A stretch of 64,000 nucleotides of DNA from Gnetum montanum. Lineage: Eukaryota; Streptophyta; Gnetopsida; Gnetales; Gnetaceae. The position numbers were made by a program, and so were the translations under genes. Below, one piece after another: positions 12,039 through 22,889 of this stretch. The notes under the pieces were generated by a model. It worked only from the letters and a program-made list of their open reading frames with translations. It was not told where the DNA came from and did not search any database. How positions within the stretch are numbered: position 1 is the first letter of the stretch; each line of letters starts with the position of its first letter. The stretch spans positions 523,643 to 587,642 of the forward strand of contig MNCI01014175.1 of the NCBI GenBank assembly GCA_015680685.1, written 5' to 3'.

Positions 12039-12303
12039 AATAAAAACTTATCCTTGAGTTCCTTACAAAATATTGGGATGGTATGGGATTATTGACTCAA
12101 AATGGAACTAATGGGATGACATGTGAACGGATCATCATTACAAGATAAGACAAAACTGGTGTTCACAACAACAAGAGTGAACACTTTATACATTGACATC
12201 AAGCCTTATTTGGCAGCTAAGAAAGAGAGAGAGAAAGAAGTTTTGCTGCTACCAACACCAAGATTGTGCCTTTCATTGTCCATCCATAAGCATTCCATTC
12301 GAT

Positions 12304-12418
12304 TTTGCTCCTTGCATAGCTGCTTCAGCATTGCTCCATTCCAAGTGTTCTCTCTAGATCNCTTGCTACTTGCATAGCTGCTTCAGCATTGCTCCATTCC
12401 AAGTGTTCTCTCTAGATC
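12304..12418. repeat. 56-bp direct duplication around a single N
   Basis: 12304-12360 and 12363-12418 are the same sequence with one visible mismatch, joined by an N at 12361. The homologous place in the second copy (about 53580-53638) has the sequence once. This is the signature of two contig ends that overlap but were not merged. Confidence 0.85.
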
Positions 12419-13861
12419 CAATTCATTGTTGCATGATTGCCATCTACACACACAACACAGTCTTATATTAGCAAGGGTAAATGAATCACATTGTAATTTA
12501 TACCTTCCTTTGGTGAAAGGTCCATTAGCTGAGTTGTGGTATGGCTGATACGAATCTAGAGATATCATAGTGGTGAGTACCGAAGGTGTAGGGGGTTAGG
12601 AGAAAATCAAAAAAATTGAAAAAATTTGGGTCTGGACCCCCATGACTAAGAGTGAACCTCCGGTAACAATAGAATGGAGAAAGAAAACGAACAAGAAGGA
12701 TGGAGAAAAAGAGACAACTATGACATCGATGAAAGGGATGTCAAGATGGAAATGAACAAAATAAAATAGATTTCAAAAATGTTAGGGGAAAGAATTTAAC
12801 GGATGCACCAAATAGGAATGTTAGTGGGTCCTCCCCAAAGTAGGCTCATGCCCTTAATGCCTCTACAAACCCACATTCAAAGAGTTCGTAGGCTCTGGGA
12901 ATGTCATTGGAACAAGAGTTAAAGTCTTGATCACAAGAATTTACCAAAAAGAAAACAATGCATCAACCAAAATATACACTAATGATACAATTGGCAATGA
13001 GGTGAACAATGGAGAGAAGAATGGAATAGAGAGAAGAAAATGGAATGGAATCCCAAGAACAAGGTGGTGTACAGCCCCTTGTGTAGTTAATGATTAATGT
13101 GACTTAATAGATCCAATTCCAAGTTTGGCCTCAAACAAACCACATCCATTGACTTCGCATTAATGCATTCAGCCAATCCATCCCCTTGGAGTAACAAGAA
13201 TGCCTTCACCTAAGAGCCACCATCATTCCGACGAAACAAGGAGGAGAGAATGGGAAGCGAGAAGGGCCTTAGTTAGAGGGAACATTTTTATTTTAGTTCC
13301 ATAACCAGTGCTTGTAGCCCAAATGATTATTTCATCTAAGGGATGTGCTTTGAATTCTCACTATTTTTTTATGTGTTTATGCGTGAGAACCACACCATGC
13401 AAAGACTTTATTATTTTTATTACCTAAGCTTCCCAATAATTGGGTAACATCAAGATGGTAAGAAAACTCAAGAAGCAAACATCCAAGCACCCAAGAGAAC
13501 AGCCAACACAAAGGCATCAAGTTCCCTTGAAGTCACACCCTTTTCAATCCTTGAGTCCTTACTTAGTTTGAGAAATGCCTAGCCACCGATTCGTTATAGT
13601 TCTTATTTAGAAAGGGACTGTACATTTCCAAGCCAAGAGAGACCATAGAAATTTGTGGATGAATGGATGAAGTGAACTCATTGCCTGCTATATCAAAAGA
13701 AACATGCCTTAGTATCAACATCATAACTTAAAGGTAAAAACCAAACATTAGCAATCAATATAAAAATAGTTCATACCATCATTAAGAACACTTATTGGGT
13801 GACAAACTTGACAAGGTGGATAACACACAAACACACCAAAAAATGAAAAAGCATAGCAATG

Positions 13862-14005
13862 TTGTAAAACAAAAACAAGAAAAGTTAAAGAAATTTGTAA
13901 AACAAAAACATGTAAAATAAAAAGGTGTAAAAGAAAATGGTGTAAAAGAAAAATGTGTAAAACAAAAATGTGTAAAACAAAAATATGTAAAAAAAATTTT
14001 AAAAA
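13862..14005 (-). repeat. A-rich minisatellite, unit about 14-15 bp
   Basis: Plus strand shows repeated 'tgtaaaacaaaaa(c/t)' units. The same array, with a different unit number, is at 55090-55228. Confidence 0.8.
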
Positions 14006-14377
14006 AGAACTGAGGGCCCCAAATGATTAGCATAGGTAGCCATCTCCCCCATGACTGAATGGAATGGGAGAGATCCAAAATAATGAGCGCCTATTTGAAT
14101 TTCTTAAAATTTTCCAACTTCTCTAAATTGATGTTCTTAGATTAAGGGGTGGAAATTGGTGATGCTCATATTCCAAGGTATCTATGCCTTTGTTGTTGGC
14201 ATGAGTTGTTCCCCTAGTTCATTCCATGCATGTTGGTCGGTTTCTCTTTCGAATAGCTGTCAACCATGGGGTGTCTACTTGTTGAGTGGTTGCTACATAT
14301 AGGCACCTGTGAATGTTATCCTCTAGTGCACACCGGTTACATGTAGGAGATGTTAAATTTTGCATCACCCATGATTC

Positions 14378-17300
14378 CTACATGTCATCACCCTCTGAGA
14401 CACTGTATGTGATACATGGAACTTTCTTCTTCTCGATCCTTCCATAAATATTTACCTTAGATATCTCTAAGGAAAGATCGTGGATTCCTAGGCATGCATC
14501 TATTGTACTTAGCCATTCCCTTCCCATTATAATTGGAAAGTCCCCTTCGTTGTTGTTGACTTCTATCACCAGGAAATCAGCTAGGTAGGACCAACCACAC
14601 ACAGTGGTAACGATGTCCTCCACCAATCCCAAGGGAATGGTGATGGACTAGTTAACCAGCTCAAGTTGAATGTTGCTCTTCTTGAGTTGGGGCAAGTTCC
14701 AGGCTTGATACATTTCTCGTGATATTATGTTGACTCCGGAACCTAAGTCAAGAAGGACCTTATGTGGTTCATTCCTGGTGACTTGGAGGCAGATTAAGGG
14801 ACTTCCAGGTTCAGATAGTTTCTTGGGAAGGTGGCCTACCTTGATCCAGTTGGTTACAGTATGTGTTAACATAGCTATATGCGTTGAGCTCTGGTATTGG
14901 TTTTAAGGAAGCTCCAAAGCCTTGTACGTTGGAGGAGTGGTTGTAGACTCAACCGCTTGTGGTTGTGAGAGCTTGTTTGGGCTTTTGGTTCTAAAGAAAG
15001 GTATTCTCTTCTTGCGATTTCCAAAACCAACAGCGGGTTGAAGGTTTACAGCTCTCATAGCATTGCGTTGCTGTGATTGTGTGGAGAGTTTCCCTTGCAT
15101 TGTTGGAGCGGGTGGTATTGGAACTAACGTTGTGAGAGAGGAAGATGGATTTGGAGGATGGTATGGATGTGAAGTGTCTCTCGGAGGAGAAGGAGTCCTT
15201 CTAAAGTACTCCTGAACTTGGTAGTGATGTTGGGGAGTTGTGTGATCCATGGAGTCACTTGGAGAAACCGACTGCTGCACATAGTAGCCATAAGGATTGG
15301 GTTTCCGGTAAGGGTATTGTTGTCTCGGCGGTGGCATCCCCCATGCCTGTGGGTGTTGCCATTGTTGATGTTGCCCGATGGGTTATGGTGGAGTTCCACT
15401 TGGATAATATGTTAACAGTTGGTGGAACTGCCTTGGGTTACCTTGGGGATAAGGTAACCTTCGGGGTGTCTTCTATCTGTTAAGTCTCGGGTTGAGTGCA
15501 TACACCCCAAACTCTTGTAGATGTGAGATGATTGGACAACATCCCTTAGGATGGTCATATTGGTAGATCTCACATCCACCATCATTGTCTGTATCTGAAT
15601 CCACAACCTCATCAGAGATAGTTATTTTCTCCTTACCCTTGTCATGTGCAGGGCCTAAATATCTTTACTTTTTCTTGTCCTTTTTACTACTTCGTTCTTC
15701 CTTATACTCCTCTACAATCTTTAGGACAGTTTCAATTTTACTATCTAAGGAGCTCCATATTTCATCTACCTTAGTTGATACTTCTATTGTTAGCTTTTTA
15801 AGTGGCAAGGTTTTTCTATTCACCAACTCTTCGAGTGGTGACTCATCCTCTTCATCATAGAATCTCACTCCCCTCTTCCAGAGGGAAGGATCATAGTTGT
15901 ATTCTTCTGCGCTTTCTCTTTTTCATAGCTCTCCTTCTTCTTTGGCTACTTGCTCCAACAAGCAATGAATTTTATGGGATCTAAGTTTTGATAGTCTTCC
16001 TTGGGCATATTTCCCAAGGGTTCTCCTAGTTTCATACCTTAGCCCATCCACGAGATGGTGAAGTTGATCCCGCTATGCGTAACCATGGCCTTGGCAACAA
16101 TGTAACAATGCATAGTAGCAACCCATGGTAGCATCCAAGGGTTTGTGAGTACCTTTCTTCCATCCTTGGATCTACTTATGCAAGTTAGATACTTTGGAGT
16201 ACATTTGATATTTATTGTTGAAGAGTTCTAACATCATAGTCCACCTCCTAATGGTTTCCAGTTCTAAGGACCGGTACCAACTCTCTGCTTCCTTTATGAG
16301 TGTCTTGGGAAACAACTTTAGTTTCTGCCACTTGTTTTTTATGTTTTGCAAGGTGCAGGCATCATGAAATGCCTGTAAATGATTTTCCAGATTTGTGTTG
16401 TATCCTCCTTCGAAGCATGGGATGTTGTTCATATCTAAGCACTTGATCCGACTATCTTTTTGATCCCTTGTCAGTATTCTCACTAGCTCCATGATGTATA
16501 GCATGCTTCAGGTGGCAATTAGGGCTTCATCATGATCATCTCTTTCATGACATCTATGATGTCTACGTTGTTCCCTACTTTCCCTTCTTTCATGCCCTTG
16601 TCCTCTCTCTCGACTTTCTCGTTGAGGTCTCTCATTTTGTCTACCTCTATCCTCACCGTTATGCTCTCTATGACTGTGTCTAGATGTGGAAGGAGTGGAC
16701 AAATGATGTGAAGAAGGGGAAGAAGAAGGAGAACCATTGCCATAACAATGTTTCTTACCCTCTCTTTTGTGGCTTCGACCTCGATTGTGATGACGATCTG
16801 AGTGCCCATCCTTGTCATGTGTTGTTGTTCCCTCAGTGAACAGTTGGTGTTCACGGGGATCAGAACCAAGGTTTTGTATCGTGGAGTGTATGTTCTGATA
16901 CCCCACCTCTTCACTATTGTTAGGAGGGGAAACATCATTTGATGGAGAACCCGTTATAAGTGGTTCACCATCTCCAATTTCATTTAGGATGTGTGGGATC
17001 CTTTTGCCCTTCAACAATGTATGGTGGCTCTCCTACCTTGAGTCCCTTAGACATTGTGCTTCTATGGGATGATAATCCCTTGTGTCAAAATCTCCTATAA
17101 CGTATTTAGCATATAGCTATGTCATGCCTATCTGTGCAAGAGCATGGATAAGCATTTTAGGGACTGATCAATCTGGAGGTAACACTATATTACCTTGCAA
17201 GTCTCTCCAGCACATCTGTTCATCCTGATGAAGGATAAAAGTAAAATCTAGTATATACTCATCAGGATGGGTACATACCACTCGATATTGTTGAGGAACT

Positions 17301-17391
17301 GGTAGATTTTGGTTATGTGTTTTAGACTGTCGATTGTTTCTTGTATGATCCCTAGGTGGTGTAATGCTCTTAGAGAAGAAGAAGAAGGCAT
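14378..17391 (-). pseudogene. gag-pro polyprotein of copy 1 (decayed)
   Basis: The ATG near 17391 begins MPSSSSLR, comparable with the MSSSHKS start of the second copy. From about 17017 to 14378 all open blocks (17017, 16504, 15868, 15337, 14872 and 14632 starts) share one phase, so Gag and protease form a single fused frame of about 880 codons broken by stops; an earlier frameshift separates the extreme N-terminus. In order: Arg/His/Ser-rich N-terminal region, Gag capsid domain (16504-15870; WQKLKLFP, A..WYRSLE, IRRW), a damaged zinc knuckle CEIYQYDHPKGCC, proline-rich segment, then an aspartic protease with LLDLGSGVN (active-site Asp kept, but Leu where Thr/Ser is usual) and the later FPIIMGREWLST block. 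Protease cleaves the Gag polyprotein. The element carries no pol. Confidence 0.85.
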
Positions 17392-17516
17392 TGTGTCTTA
17401 TTTGGTGTGCTAGTTAACCGTTATATAATTTTTCGTTTTATTAACCCTAAGGGTTCGTTTAAGCTCCCAACAATGTGAGTGATTTCCTATGTTCTACTTA
17501 GCACACAAACACTTAG

Positions 17517-17534
17517 TCCCTGGAAATGGTGCCA
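17517..17534 (-). other. Primer-binding site, tRNA-Asp type (decayed)
   Basis: Minus strand TGGCACCATTTCCAGGGA, one base from the LTR end. Compared with TGGCGCCGTTGCCGGGGA, most differences are CpG-type transitions. Confidence 0.85.
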
Positions 17535-17535
17535 A

Positions 17536-18360
17536 TGATGAGTGGCAAGGTACCCCTACACTCAACCATACGAATACAAGTGTTACACACATGATCCGGT
17601 CAAACTCCATAGACTAAGTGCCTACACGCCTCATGGAACACTTAAAGTTAATTATTCGTTGTCTTTCTAGACTTACTTGTATTTGTCACAGTGTAAGTTT
17701 AAGTAAGTCTGAGGTATATGATTTTTATATCTTTTCTATTTTATCTCCTATGATAAGAAGGTGAAGGGTGAAGAGACTAATTACTAACTTTAACTAACTA
17801 ACTAAGTCTTAATTAACATAGCATCAGCATCCGTTCCCACTTACTGTTCACACCCTAAACCAATGCAACCTTGGTTACCAAACGCTAGTCATTGCTGGGA
17901 TTACCAAGTGTAATGCACGTGCTCGAAGTAGTCGTACTAAGGCACTTAACTAGGAGAGAAGGGTTGAGAGAGATTTAATTACTAATAAAGCATTTAAATG
18001 ATAAATAGTAAATAACAATAAATAAATTCCTAATTAGCCTATTCCATGCATTTCAAGGTTTATCCAAGAAGTTCTTCTTTATTGTCATACACAAACATGT
18101 GTTTCGGTACAATATTTGCTTGAATAAAGATCCATTCACTTTGGATCTCCTACTGTGGGCACATGGAAAATATTCTATCTTTGGAGGGATCAAACTGCTA
18201 GAGTTTCACTATGGTCTAGGCCTAGATTGAGAAACAAGGGAGAGCTGCCTCTTATTTATAGAACTGGCAGCGGACCACGATATCGCGAGGGATGCAATAT
18301 CACGACGGACAGGATATCGTGTATGTGATATCATGGCCCATGCAATATCCCGTCCCATCA
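17536..18360 (-). repeat. 5' LTR of gag-pro copy 1
   Basis: Plus strand TGATGAGTGGCAAGG to CGTCCCATCA. It aligns with 11187-12024 through the whole body. The U3 segment (18275-18360) has GATATC repeats but in a different arrangement from the partner LTR, indicating repeat turnover. Confidence 0.93.
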
Positions 18361-20073
18361 CATCCCATGTAATAATTTTGGCTTTAAGCATCACTATGAG
18401 TTGACCTACAAGAATGGGAAGGAATATATTCCTTCACCATACAACTACATTGAATTATCTAAATTTTATGTTTATTTGTTGGCATAGTTTATGAGTGTGA
18501 ATGAGGATGGTGAAATTAGTGAAAAGGCTAGTTTAGGATACCACCTAGAGGATCAAGATGAGTTTGGAGCTAAGTATGAGGTAGATACATTGATAAGGGA
18601 TCATTTCCAATGATTAGTTCTAGAGGTGATCATGTTCAACTTTATGCCTTCTATTTGAGTAGTGAACCAAACTCTCCTTGTGACCTCTATGAATCCAAGC
18701 TCTCAACATGTTTCCTTGTTTAATTCACTATTCATCTTGGCATCTTTCACTACTATGTCTCAACCTCCACTAGCAATTGCTTACATGCCTCAACCTTCTA
18801 TAGTTTTAGATGGTCCTTTCCCTAGAATGCAAATTCCATGTGGATTAAATTATTGTGTACCTAGATAATAAATATGACCTCACCATTGAGCTCAAAAGGG
18901 TGAAAAATATTGGAAAAAACTATTCATATGTTGAAAATTGATATCCTGTGCTTGAGTTATGCTAAAATTAAACTTTTGAGGGTCTAGAGGCACTATATCT
19001 AGCAAGGAGTAAAAATTAATTTTTTGAATTCCTTAGGATTGATCTAACTTCACCATTTTGTTTGGAATTTTGAAAACTATAGGAAAAAACTCTTCGTTCA
19101 TTGAAAAGGCTTCCAAAATTAAAAGTTATGGCTTCTAAAGTCTAAAACCTTTGGCACAAAAAATAAGACTTCTCGAGAGGTCACCCATCCTAGTTCTACT
19201 TCAAAGCAAACACACTTAATTACAATATGTTTATTCTTGTTATTACTAGAGTGCCAAATTTAAATTTTGAAAATTATTTTCATGTGTTTCTAATTTAAAT
19301 TAAGGATTTGATGAAAAAAGTTTCAATTTTTTCATTAGTTAATAGGCAATTCAAAATTTTCCATCAAATGATAGAGAATTTTCCATTTCATGCAAATGGC
19401 CATAGTGGCATCACAACGATGGCCTAGGTGGCTGCTTGGTGATGTCTATGGTGTCTATGGAGGAAAATTGGGTTGCAAGGGATTGCATGAATGTTGGGGA
19501 TGGCAAGGTGCAATGCAGCCTAGGCTTGCGTGGGGTCCCTTACCTACACCAATGTAATCATTTTTAGAGCCCATGCGGCCCTCCCTAGGGCCAACACAAT
19601 CATAGACTACCTATAGGCCACCATGTGTGTAGCAACATCTTCTCATCATGCACCTCCGTCACTATCCTCTACACTACATCGCCAGTGCCCATGATTGTTG
19701 CTACACCACCCTTCTTACCTTGCTTCCTACCTATGATGGGCATCGTCATCTATGCCAATAGTGCCTATGATTGATAGCATAGGAGGCAGTGATTGATGGC
19801 TAGGAAGGTAGTGATCGATGGTAGGAAAGGTAATGATTGAAGGCACGAAAGTAGCACAACCCAGAATTAGAATAATTCTAGCACCAAATTTGGATGCTAC
19901 CATAGATAGTGTGGTAGATCTAAGTGAAGATGGTGCCGTTAAGACAAACTTAGCCCTTGAGGATGCCTAGCATGATGCCTTGGTTGTGTGGAAATTTCTT
20001 GATGCAGGTGACCAAGGAGCTGATGTTGATGAAGGTCTAGGACCTTGTGGGCCCATAACCCAGGATCAACCTA
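18361..20073. other. No gene identified; right target duplication at its start
   Basis: 18361-18365 is CATCC, the right copy of the target duplication. The following 500 bp hold broken frames on the plus strand (including an open block 18662-18868) without a recognisable domain. 19380-20070 is somewhat richer in G and C with short repeats ('agtgattgatgg', 'tagtgatcgatgg'), but no coding assignment is possible. Confidence 0.4.
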
Positions 20074-20485
20074 GCTTAGATACCAATTGTGACATCCCAT
20101 CCTCGAATGTCATGGAAAATTTCAAATATATGATATATTAGACATCATTTGTATGAAGAAAATATACAAAATGTGATATATAAGTGATATTTGACATTGT
20201 GTATAAAGGAAATAATAGGAAAAATGTAGAAAGAGAAGGAAAATGAATGCTTTATTGATATGGAATAGCATATCTAGATCATGTTTTGAGAGTGTTCCTT
20301 GGGATTTTCTTCATTTGGCATCCATTCCTTAGAGGCGATCTAGCACTACCACCATGGTTAGGTCTATAACCTAGTTAGAAGGGACGGCCAATCCACTTTT
20401 TGTCTTGCTTTACCTAGCTTCTATGACTTGTAGAACTTCATTTAACTATGAAGTAGAACTTCAATTAAAAGGTAAGTAATTAAAA
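20074..20485 (-). repeat. Decayed LTR with iMet-type PBS
   Basis: Minus strand TTGGTATCTAAGC (20086-20074) resembles the initiator-Met PBS TGGTATCAGAGC, and two bases away the plus strand begins TGTGACATCCC, the typical inverted end of a chromoviral LTR. This marks a 5' LTR of a minus-strand element. No partner LTR or right end was found, so the end coordinate is arbitrary. Confidence 0.4.
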
Positions 20486-20740
20486 TTTTGAATGAATACA
20501 TATCATGATGTAAGATTAGAAAACCAATGACCTATATACATCATAAAAGAGAATAAAATCAGATCTCTTATTTGCATAAACATCATTATAAGATCATAAA
20601 GCATCACAAACTTTTGTTCACCAACTAGCAAATATACATTATGAGAATCAATAGAAATTTCTACATGAATAGAAAAAGTAACAATTTCAACATTAATAGA
20701 AGTTGGAGGAAATTTAAAATTTGTCATGGAGGAGCCATAA
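20486..20740. repeat. Diverged direct repeat, copy A (partner at 30413)
   Basis: It matches 30413-30660 in order through landmarks 'caatga..tgtatacatca', 'catcatta.aagat', 'ttcaccaacta', 'gaatcaatagaaattt' and 'ttgatagaag'. The unit is unidentified. The open frame on the minus strand here has no counterpart in the partner, so coding is not supported. Confidence 0.5.
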
Positions 20741-21597
20741 TTTTTAAAAAATTATATTTGCTAGCAAAACCCTCAAGAGTCACAAAACTTCAAACACTTA
20801 GCTTGTAGAAGCAAACCCATGATATCCACAACTTTGTTGAGGTACTCTTTGACTTTTCTTGAGTTGTATGAAAGTATTCATGTATAATATTATAGGATTT
20901 TTCCTTTATTTAAATAAACAAATTCTAAATGTCACTTTGAAAGGAAAAATAAAACAAAAGGTGTCATGTTAAAGATGTGAGTATATTTTTTTAAATAAAA
21001 ATTCTAAAACTTATCCTTTTTTATATGTATCATTTAGCCTTTCAACATAATCTCTTTTAGAAAATTATGACCCTCAAAAATTGTATTTACTTATAGGTAG
21101 CTTAAGATTATATTTAAATAGGAATTAACATTGGGAAAATTTTTAATAAAGACAAAAATTAATTATAATGTTCTCATCTTTCTTATTAAAATTTTCCTTG
21201 AATTGTTGACATCCAATTGGTCATTATTTTAATTATAAATTAAATAATTAAAAATTTTCCATAAATTTGAAAATAATTATTAATGATAACATGTAAAATC
21301 TAAATGAATAGAAACTAGTATAAATATAAATTGAAGGAAATAAATGATATGTCATTCCTTAATAATGGATGAAGAAATAATTATATAATTTCTCTATGAG
21401 ACCCCTCAGATGAAAAAATGAATTCTTTTTACTTCTTCATTAGAACATACACCAGTTCTAAATGCAAACTAAGGAAGATACACCTCGTGGATAATGAGAT
21501 CAGAGTTGTACATGGTAGTTATATTTATATATATCTAAAGATGGTAAATGTTGCAAGCTAATTTAGAAAATTTTATTTTTAGCTATTCAACAAACCA

Positions 21598-21656
21598 TTG
21601 GTTGATTAATTGGAGCATCTAACATATGATATACAAGCCACAAGTTCAATCCCAAA
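21598..21656 (+). other. tRNA-like (SINE-head) sequence 1
   Basis: GATTAATTGGAGC resembles a pol III A box and AGTTCAATCCC a B box, about 42 bases apart as in tRNAs. The stems are poorly paired, so this is a decayed tRNA-derived sequence, most likely a SINE head, not a working tRNA. Confidence 0.4.
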
Positions 21657-21799
21657 TGATATAATAACATGATTGTTTATATTTCTTTGTAATTCTTAGA
21701 AGAAGGGGGTGGGTTGCATTTGAACCCGAAAATAATTGTAATATAGGTACACCCTATGATATATAGTCCAATTAAACCTTTATAACTCAGTATTACCTA

Positions 21800-21860
21800 T
21801 CAAAATCAAATCCATAACTTGAAGCTTTCAAATCCATAGTCTTACTACTAGGCTAACACC
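21800..21860 (-). other. tRNA-like (SINE-head) sequence 2
   Basis: Minus strand TAGCCTAGTAGTAAG (A-box-like) and GGATTTGATTT (B-box-like) are about 42 bases apart. It faces the first head at 21598 on the other strand. Confidence 0.4.
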
Positions 21861-22889
21861 TCATTGTTTATTCCTTGATAATTCTTTTATAGTATCATGT
21901 TTGTTATATGTCAAAGGATGTATTTATAGTTAAATACTGAGTAGAAAGCATAAAAATAACATAGGAAGGAATGTCTACTTAGGTTTACAACCTTACAATT
22001 AAGGCTTTGAAAAATCAAGAGAAAAAATTTTAATTGTTAGTAGGAAGAATTGTTCTAGGTCTAACAACATTTACATCATTTTCAAAATCCATGCTTGAGT
22101 TTAAAATAACCAAAGGATTTGATGTAGTAACAAGAAACTATGCTAAAATATTAAATTTTGTAAAAGAAAAAAGTTCAATACTAATATACATTGGTACATA
22201 TAATCCATCACAATTGACCTTACATCAAGAATTTTTGACCTTTGCTATAGTCCCTTCATGAACATAAGAAAAGAATTTTCCTTATGCATTATTTATTTGA
22301 ACTAAACAATACAACCTATAGTAAAAGCAAAAGTGTTTATAGAAGCTTGTATTCTCTAGTTTTGTTAATGTTATTTGATTATTCTTCTCAATAACATTAA
22401 CATGATTTTATATCGATTTATCTTCATATTAGTTTGTTCCATAGTTTCAACAAGTTTTTCCTTTTCCTTAGCATCAGTTTTCTTGAGCAAAAAAGAATAA
22501 ACATTAAACAAATGTCCTTCGTAATGAAAAAACTTGTAATAATTAAGAATTTTATAACATGTACTTAGTTGAATGTAATTCTCCTACTTACATGTAGTAT
22601 TAATTCCATTTTACGATTAAGAAAATTTATTTTAATAAAGAATTTTTGTGAAAACCAAATGATGTTAAAATAAATACTATATGCTTAACAGGACTAACAA
22701 GACTACCAATTTCTTGTTTATCTTTCTAAAAAAATTAACAAAAGATTAAATAACTTGACAAAATTAAAACTTTGGAATACTCTTTAAATTGAACATCAAA
22801 ATTTGAATTTTAACTATGAATGGTCAATACTACATGCTTATATATAAAATGTCCTATATCTAGAACAGGATACAAAATCACAACATTAC

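Larger units (their letters stand above)
12039..14377 (-). other. Non-coding 3' region in place of pol
   Basis: Collinear with 53313-55440 of the second copy and free of domain-bearing frames. It contains repeated polypurine-tract cores, the A-rich minisatellite and a 3' portion comparable with non-coding regions of pol-bearing relatives. Confidence 0.75.
11187..18360 (-). mobile_element. Complete gag-pro-only Athila-like LTR retrotransposon (copy 1)
   Basis: 7174 bp between perfect CATCC target duplications. Minus-strand order: 5' LTR (18360-17536), PBS (17534-17517), gag and protease (about 17391-14378), non-coding 3' region with an internal purine stretch and A-rich minisatellite, polypurine tract at 12025, 3' LTR (12024-11187). 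No reverse transcriptase, RNase H or integrase motif occurs in the 2.35 kb between protease and 3' LTR. The copy at 52513-59508 has the same structure, so absence of pol is a property of the subfamily and not of one broken insertion. By eye its two LTRs differ less than those of the second copy, which suggests a younger insertion. Confidence 0.93.
20741..22889. other. AT-rich region without genes
   Basis: Apart from the two tRNA-like heads nothing is recognised. The open frame 22034-22261 has no domain. Confidence 0.4.

Noticed and set aside
12123-12377. 84-codon open frame
   Set aside because: It crosses the N at 12361 and the probable assembly duplication, and it is in a non-coding element region.
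15124-15483. Several overlapping open frames on both strands over the Gag proline-rich region
   Set aside because: Shadows of the in-phase gag-pro frame, which carries the recognisable domains.
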